DNA of 36,363 bases, taken from assembly GCA_003170135.1 (NCBI GenBank), contig PMZR01000056.1, positions 45,699 to 82,061 on the forward strand. The letters are read 5' to 3'. A program made the position numbers and the translations under genes. Of the stretch, positions 31,651 to 36,363 are shown one piece after another. Position 1 is the stretch's first letter; each line of letters opens with the position of its first letter. Under the pieces are notes generated by a model that made no database searches, had not been told where the DNA came from, and worked only from the letters and a program-made list of their open reading frames with translations. The DNA is from Acidobacteriota bacterium. Lineage in GTDB: Bacteria > Acidobacteriota > Vicinamibacteria > Vicinamibacterales > Fen-181.

Positions 31651-31790
31651 GTGCGCGGTGCGCGGTGCGCGGTGCGAAGTGCAGTGCCGAGTGCCAGGTG
31701 CTGCGCGGAGTCCGGAGTGTGGCCCGCGGGACCGCTCTGCGACGAGGGACGTGCGGGGTGCGCGGTGCGAAGGGCAGTGCCGGGTGCAAC
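31651..31790. repeat. GTGC-type 7-bp repeat tract downstream of the rSAM gene
   Basis: Units GTGCGCG (three), GTGCGAA, GTGCAGT, GCCGAGT and GCCAGGT run from 31651 to 31700, followed by more diverged pieces (GTGCGCG, GTGCGAA again near 31761-31775). It is a different unit from the GTCCGAR tracts but has the same 7-bp period. No gene lies in 31627-31810. Confidence 0.7.
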
Positions 31791-31810
31791 GCGTCCGCGC
31801 CGGCAGCCGC

Positions 31811-32524
31811 TCACCGCCGGTATTTCTCCGGGAGGTGAATCACCGACACTTCCCACTTCGCGCCGTCGTCCTTGCGCTCCGCGATCGCCAGCACGAGGCC
31901 GTCCTCGGACCAGGCCGGCAAGGTGAACGTGCCCTTCAGAAGGCGCTCGGCCCCGCGGCCGTCCGCCAGCGCGATCCAGAGGGCGCCTTTTTCGTCGACG
32001 TACGCGATGCGGCCGAGCTGGGGCGGCGACCAGGACCAGACTTCACCGTCGTAGGGCGCGACGTTGAACCGGCGGTGCAGGAGCAGCGCGCCCAGCCGCA
32101 GCTCGTAGGTCATCCGCGTTCCACCCATGTCCATCGCGTCCAGCAGTCGCTGCTCTTGCGAGGCGATGCCGTACATCGGCAGCTTCGCATCGTCGGCCGA
32201 CGTAATCCTGCCGATGCCGCTCGGGCTCACGCGGTTCGCCTTCATGGCCCAGTAGCGTTCCACGCCGGGCGACGCAACCGGCAGCGGCACGACCTTCATC
32301 CGCGGGCCGGGCACCGTGAAGTAGCGCGCCGAACGCGTGCCGTCGGTCGCGATCGCGATGGTCTGGATAACCAGGGTGCCGCCGTCCCAGGCCAGGCCGG
32401 AGACGATGCCTCGCGACAGCGTGGGGCCGGAGATGGTCGCGACCAGTTCCTTGTCGCCGGATTGCGCACCGAGGGTGAGCCCCGCGCCGAGCAGCAAGAG
32501 AGCGATCGAGATCGTGCGATGCAT
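31811..32524 (-). CDS. Exported hypothetical protein with TolB-like strands
   Basis: 237 residues with signal peptide MHRTISIALLLLGAGLTLGA. The mature part is beta-rich: GIVSGLAWDGGTLVIQTIAI, YDGEVWSWSPPQLGRIAYVD and LLKGTFTLPAWSEDGLVLAI, the last resembling PD40/TolB propeller strands, as in the kinase at 27167. It is convergent with the rSAM gene across a repeat tract. No specific function can be assigned. ATG at 32524 directly begins the signal peptide. Confidence 0.65.
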   Translation of the reverse strand: MHRTISIALLLLGAGLTLGAQSGDKELVATISGPTLSRGIVSGLAWDGGTLVIQTIAIATDGTRSARYFTVPGPRMKVVPLPVASPGVERYWAMKANRVSPSGIGRITSADDAKLPMYGIASQEQRLLDAMDMGGTRMTYELRLGALLLHRRFNVAPYDGEVWSWSPPQLGRIAYVDEKGALWIALADGRGAERLLKGTFTLPAWSEDGLVLAIAERKDDGAKWEVSVIHLPEKYRR

Positions 32525-33109
32525 GTCGGCCTCCCCGGTGCCTGCGCGTCACATCGACGCCTCGGCCGCGTGAACGGTCGAGACGCCGCCGGCAAGGGGG
32601 GATTGTACCTCACGGGTCGATGACCCGCGTCCGGTTGACGCGCGACGTGGACGATCTGTCGACCGGCGTAAACCGGCCGGAATCAGGCGGCAAAACAGGC
32701 GGCAAAATCCCTGGTCAGCACCGCGGACCGTCTGACATCCGCGTTGCTCTCTGACCTCGCGGCGGACGACTGTAGTGACGACGACACCCGCGGCCGAAAC
32801 CAATGCACGGCGAAGCGAGTCGCGTCGACGAATCGGCTCGCATTTCGCGCTACTCCTTCCGAACGGCTTCTTACGCCACGCGTCGATCGAGGACGCACCC
32901 GGCGCTGGTTTGATGCGCCGCACGCGGCGCCCGGCCGTGCGCGGGCGACGCGTCGCCCGCGCCAAAGCGCGCTGCGGGGGCATCGCGGAAGGGGGCCGCC
33001 TGACCAGATGGAAATCGAGCGATTTCGCGGCGCCGACGTCGGGATTGCCGATGGAATGCATCTTGCTGCTTCCGGAGAACAGAGATCCCCGGACGGAGGC
33101 GATGATCAG
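32525..33109. other. Gene-free stretch upstream of the Clp ATPase
   Basis: 585 bp. The Clp frame is open back to 32744 but the extra residues (R/A/T-rich, no motif) are not protein-like. One clear feature is a tandem 12-bp duplication CAGGCGGCAAAA at 32684-32695 and 32696-32707. A promoter for the Clp gene should lie here; no convincing -35/-10 pair was found. Confidence 0.55.
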
Positions 33110-35407
33110 ATGGACGAAAGCGACCTGGCAGCCATCAACATGACGGAATCGGCTCGGTGCGTGATCGACCGGGCCCTTGAAGAAGCGCGGCGTTGCGGAC
33201 ATCCGGTCCTCGCGAACGAACATCTCTTCCTGGCGTTTGCGCAGGTCCAGTGGGAGACGTTCGCGCAGGTGATGGTGGACCTGGATCTGAACCCGCACGA
33301 GATTCTCCAGGTGCTCGAGGATGGCGTGAAAGCCTTGCCCGCCGCCCCCGCCGCGTCGCTGCAGATGTCGCCCGCCACCGGGGCGGTGCTGACGCTGGCG
33401 GCCCGGCAGGCGGCGAGCGCCGGCCGGGGCGCGATCGATCCCGTCGATCTGTTCGGCGCCATCGTCCAGGAGAGCCACAACGGGCCGGTGGCGATCATCC
33501 GCGGGCGCGGCATCAACCCGGACGTCCTCGTGTCGCGGGTGGCGACCCACGTGCGCAGTCTCGAGCAGCGCGACGAGCGGTTGAAGAAGCGGTTCGAGCT
33601 GCCGCAGTTCCTGAAGCAGTTCGGCACGAACCTCAATCAGCTCGCGCGGCAGGATCGCCTGGCGCCCGTGTTCGGCCGCGACCGCGAGATCCAGCAGGTT
33701 CTCGAGATCCTCTCGCACCGGGAACGGGCGAACTCCGTGATGCTCGTCGGCGAGCCGGGCGTCGGCAAGACCGCGATTGCCGAGGGGTTGGCGCGCCGCC
33801 TCGAGTTCGAGCCGGAAACGGTTCCCGTGCGGCTCCGCAATTGCCAGGTCGTCAACCTGCAGATGAACGCGATGGTCGCGGGGACGATGCTGCGCGGGAT
33901 GTTCGAAGACCGGATGCAGAACGTCATCCGCGAGGTCAAGGAACACCCGAACCTGATTCTCTTCGTCGACGAGGTGCACACGATGGTCGGCGCCGGGTCG
34001 GCCATGGGCGCGCCCTCGGATGCGGCCAACATCCTCAAGGGCGTCCTCGCGCGCGGCGAAGTGCGCATGATCGGCGCCACGACGTTGTCCGAGTACAAGC
34101 AGCACATCGAGGAAGACGAGGCGCTGGCGCGCCGGTTCCGCACCGTGCACGTGGCCGAACCCACGATCGAGGAGACGCGGCGCATCCTCTACAACCTCCG
34201 GCCGCGGCTCGAACGCAACTACGCCGTGCGCGTGACCGACGAAGCCATCGAGATGGCGCTCGATCTGTGCCCCCGCTACATGCGGCACCTCCGCCTCCCC
34301 GACAAGGTGATCGGGTGGCTCGACACGGCCGCCGTGCGCGCCGAGGTCGGCCGCCGGCTGGACGTTCGGGCGTCGGACGTCGTCGCGGTGGTGTCCAACG
34401 TCGCACAGATTCCGCAGGACATGGTGTTTCGCGACGTCACCGACCGCTTCAAGGACACCGAAGCGCGGCTGGGCGCGCGCGTCATCGGCCAGCGCGAGGC
34501 GATTCGCGCGGTGGCCGAGCGCCTCGTGCTGAACAAGGGTCCGCTCAAGGACGGCTTCGACCGGCCGGACGGCGTGCTCCTGTTCCTCGGGCCCACGGGC
34601 GTCGGCAAGACCGAGCTGGCGAAGGCGGTCGCCGAGTTCCTGTTCGGCGACGAGAAGAAGATGGTGCGCATCGACATGTCGGAGTACCAGGACAGCGGCG
34701 TGTCGATCGACAAGTTGATCGGGATGCCGCGCGGCATCGTCGGCTCGGAGCGCGGGGGCGTGCTGACCAATCAGCTGCGCGACAACCCGCACACGGTGCT
34801 GCTCCTGGACGAGGTCGAGAAGGCGCACCCGGCGCTGCTCAACCTGTTCCTCCAGGCCTTCGACGAGGGATGGCTGACCGACGGGCGCGGCAAGCGCGTC
34901 TACCTGAGCGACACGATCGTGATCATGACGTCCAACCTCGGATCGGAACACTTCCGCCAGGTCACCAACCCGCTGGGGTTCCGGAACCGGCAGGTCGGTG
35001 TCGACCAGGTGAGGACGCAGGTGATGCGCGAAGTCGAGCGTCGCTTCTCGCCCGAGTTCCGCAACCGGATCGACGAGACGATCCTGTTCGCCCCGCTGAC
35101 CTCGGGCGAGGTCCGGCAGATCGCGACCGGCCACATCGAGGCCGTGGCCGAAACGCTCCGGCAGCGCGGCCGCGAGCTGGTGGTGGACGCCGAGGCGCTC
35201 GACGCTTTGGCCGAGCAGGGCCACAGCCTCGCCTACGGCGCCCGGTTCCTCAAGCGCGTCATCGACGAGAAGATTAAGCTGCCGATCAGTCAGCACTGGC
35301 ACGATGGGGTGGTCTTCAAGGTTGCGGTTCGCGACGGGGAGATCGTCGTCGAACCGCAAGGGACCGCCGCCTCTGCCGAAACGGGCCCCGCCTTCGAAAC
35401 GGTGTGA
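33110..35407 (+). CDS. clpA: ClpA-family AAA+ unfoldase (Clp protease ATPase subunit)
   Basis: 765 residues from ATG 33110, matching ClpA (about 758). The N-domain starts MTESARCVIDRALEEARRCG (12 helices in the family; adaptor binding). D1 has Walker A GEPGVGKT (214-221) and Walker B ILFVDEVH (283-290); D2 has Walker A GPTGVGKT (494-501) and Walker B LLLDEVE (564-570). The long ClpB/ClpC middle domain is absent. LGF at 622-624 sits where ClpA has IGL, the loop that docks to ClpP, so it probably feeds a protease. GGAGG at 33094-33098 precedes the start; the frame open to 32744 is rejected. Neither clpP nor clpS is in the window. Confidence 0.9.
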   Translation: MDESDLAAINMTESARCVIDRALEEARRCGHPVLANEHLFLAFAQVQWETFAQVMVDLDLNPHEILQVLEDGVKALPAAPAASLQMSPATGAVLTLAARQAASAGRGAIDPVDLFGAIVQESHNGPVAIIRGRGINPDVLVSRVATHVRSLEQRDERLKKRFELPQFLKQFGTNLNQLARQDRLAPVFGRDREIQQVLEILSHRERANSVMLVGEPGVGKTAIAEGLARRLEFEPETVPVRLRNCQVVNLQMNAMVAGTMLRGMFEDRMQNVIREVKEHPNLILFVDEVHTMVGAGSAMGAPSDAANILKGVLARGEVRMIGATTLSEYKQHIEEDEALARRFRTVHVAEPTIEETRRILYNLRPRLERNYAVRVTDEAIEMALDLCPRYMRHLRLPDKVIGWLDTAAVRAEVGRRLDVRASDVVAVVSNVAQIPQDMVFRDVTDRFKDTEARLGARVIGQREAIRAVAERLVLNKGPLKDGFDRPDGVLLFLGPTGVGKTELAKAVAEFLFGDEKKMVRIDMSEYQDSGVSIDKLIGMPRGIVGSERGGVLTNQLRDNPHTVLLLDEVEKAHPALLNLFLQAFDEGWLTDGRGKRVYLSDTIVIMTSNLGSEHFRQVTNPLGFRNRQVGVDQVRTQVMREVERRFSPEFRNRIDETILFAPLTSGEVRQIATGHIEAVAETLRQRGRELVVDAEALDALAEQGHSLAYGARFLKRVIDEKIKLPISQHWHDGVVFKVAVRDGEIVVEPQGTAASAETGPAFETV

Positions 35408-35429
35408 GCGTCGAGGCTATGGTGACTCG

Positions 35430-35459
35430 TGTCGATGAGTCGGCCGGGACTCATCGACA
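35430..35459 (+). terminator. Strong hairpin after the Clp gene
   Basis: TGTCGATGAGTC (35430-35441) and GACTCATCGACA (35448-35459) form a perfect 12-bp stem with a 6-nt GGCCGG loop, 22 nt after the stop. No long T-run follows, so termination may be imperfect or factor-dependent. Confidence 0.65.
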
Positions 35460-35603
35460 TGAGCAAGCGCCTTTGCATCCCTCTTCTGCCACGTCGTCAC
35501 TCCGCCCTCGCCCCCTGCCATGAAGGATCCATTGAAATCCTGCGGCGGTCAGCGTAGCGTTGGCTGTCGCTCAGTGAAGGCCTTCGGGTCAAGGAGGGAT
35601 TCG

Positions 35604-36116
35604 ATGCGTGGTCTGAAGATGATGTTGGCGATCGTCGTCGCGGTCCTGGCGGCTGTCGTTCTGCCTGCCGCGGCGCAAACCAAACCGGGAGGGTGCACGG
35701 TCAGGATGACCGGCGGCCTCGAGCAGACCTTCGCCTGCCGCGCAGAGCTGCAACACTTGACCGGCTGGTTCCTGGTCGTCGGCGGCTCGAGCAGCCTGCC
35801 CTACGACTTCGGCGGGACCCTCACGTTCGAGGGCGACCCCAGGGTCGGCACGATCTACACGCTCGGGGACCTGGCGAGTGGCTCGCAGATGGCCCGCGAC
35901 AAGCACGACAAAGAAGCCAATAGCTGGACCGCCAGCGCGTCGAAGAAGCCGTCTTTCGGAGGCAACCGGCAGATCCCGCCCACGGTCGGAAGCCTGACCT
36001 TGAAGCTCACCGCGATCGGGCCGGCCGCGGCCGTGCACGGCACGCTCACGGCCACGCTCAAACCGGACACGTTCAACAAGAACACGAAGGACGTGGTGCT
36101 GAACTTCGAGTTCTGA
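35604..36116 (+). CDS. Exported hypothetical protein, 170 residues
   Basis: Signal peptide MRGLKMMLAIVVAVLAAVVL ending PAAAQ, then a beta-rich mature domain (CTVRMTGGLEQTFACRAELQ, WFLVVGGSSSLPYDFGGTLT, IPPTVGSLTLKLTAIGPAAA) that ends NTKDVVLNFEF. The two Cys (in GGCTVRM and TFACRAE) may form a disulfide. The ATG at 35604 follows AAGGAGGG, which decides the start over an earlier in-frame one at 35520. No family recognised; periplasmic or secreted location. Confidence 0.75.
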   Translation: MRGLKMMLAIVVAVLAAVVLPAAAQTKPGGCTVRMTGGLEQTFACRAELQHLTGWFLVVGGSSSLPYDFGGTLTFEGDPRVGTIYTLGDLASGSQMARDKHDKEANSWTASASKKPSFGGNRQIPPTVGSLTLKLTAIGPAAAVHGTLTATLKPDTFNKNTKDVVLNFEF

Positions 36117-36117
36117 T

Positions 36118-36363
36118 CTACACGCCGACCGACGCCGCGGCGGCGGGTTCCGTCGTGGCGTCGCGGCCTCCCATGCGACGACGCAACGCTTCCAGGTAGA
36201 CGTAGTACACGGGCGTCACATACAGCGTCAGCAGCTGCGAGACGACCAGCCCGCCCACCACGGCCAGGCCCAGCGGTCGCCGTGACTCCGCGCCCGCGCC
36301 CAGGCCGAGGGCGATTGGCGCCGTTCCCACCAGCGCGGCCATCGTCGTCATCATGATCGGGCG
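36118..36363 (-). CDS. RND efflux transporter, C-terminal fragment at window edge
   Basis: The last 81 residues of an AcrB/MdtB-type inner-membrane pump, continuing beyond the right edge. [20 protein letters not shown] and [20 protein letters not shown], then [17 protein letters not shown], are the canonical final transmembrane helices of the HAE1 family. The frame is open to the edge, so the gene is truncated only by the window. It is convergent with the exported-protein gene, 1 bp apart. Confidence 0.92.
   Translation of the reverse strand, partial: RPIMMTTMAALVGTAPIALGLGAGAESRRPLGLAVVGGLVVSQLLTLYVTPVYYVYLEALRRRMGGRDATTEPAAAASVGV

Noticed and set aside
32549..35359. Open frame of about 936 codons on the minus strand
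   Set aside because: Antisense to the Clp ATPase, which has all AAA+ motifs; the antisense product has none.

Overview
The window is GC-rich (roughly two thirds G+C by eye) chromosomal DNA of a free-living bacterium. Several features point to Acidobacteriota, most likely the Vicinamibacteria (subdivision 6) group: a VWFA-related secreted protein, a large 'ADOP'-type MacB/FtsX permease, a Ser/Thr kinase fused to a TolB-like propeller, and intergenic tracts made of 7-bp units. The taxonomic call is inference; there is no rRNA in the window.

Layout. 1-7.7 kb is a housekeeping block: mazG (minus strand), a DUF1844 protein, a PhnP-like metallo-hydrolase, ribF, a degenerate anti-sigma-like ATPase, cysS, a DinB-family gene interrupted by an in-frame TGA, a YraN-family nuclease-like protein, a mazEF toxin-antitoxin pair and tRNA-Gly(GCC). 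tRNA-Cys(GCA) at 7875-7948 is the insertion site of an 8.3-kb integrative element (7903-16208), bounded by a 51-bp direct repeat of the tRNA 3' half. The element has a tyrosine integrase preceded by two tiny overlapping genes, a divergent AT-rich control region, an XRE repressor, an excisionase-like HTH protein, a D5/SF3-type replicative helicase, an HGG-motif protein reminiscent of phage small-terminase-associated proteins, a TubC_N-like protein and a chain of small overlapping unknown genes. It has no capsid, tail, portal or conjugation gene and looks like a satellite-type or plasmid-like element. Paired AGCTTA motifs near both ends and a triple 10-bp repeat next to attR look like recombinase or accessory-factor sites.

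16.1-20.2 kb holds a 3'-damaged histidine kinase whose frame runs into attR, a small ORF, a lipoprotein and a GT-C-like membrane protein. 20.2-22.7 kb is an ADOP permease split by one in-frame TAG. 22.8-25.0 kb has an inositol-2-dehydrogenase-like oxidoreductase (IolG family) and a TIM-barrel sugar isomerase/epimerase, probably one sugar or cyclitol pathway. 25.0-27.0 kb encodes the VWFA-related protein and 27.2-29.8 kb the kinase-propeller protein.

The most interesting locus is 29871-31626. A 152-residue protein has a helical, basic N-terminal part and a C-terminal half carrying eight Cys in repeats of the form (W)PG-x-(S/A)-C. Its stop lies 4 nt before a radical SAM protein with both the CX3CX2C motif and a complete seven-Cys SPASM domain. 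This is the architecture of a ribosomally synthesised, post-translationally modified peptide (RiPP) precursor and its maturase, and I do not recognise the core repeat as a described class. It follows the kinase gene by 37 bp and may share its transcript.

The window ends with a secreted protein, a ClpA-family unfoldase followed by a strong hairpin, a small exported protein and the C-terminus of an RND efflux pump that runs off the right edge. Two interrupted genes, four 7-bp repeat tracts, a 21-bp palindromic repeat inside cysS and at least two long interspersed repeats in opposite orientation suggest a genome rich in small repeats.
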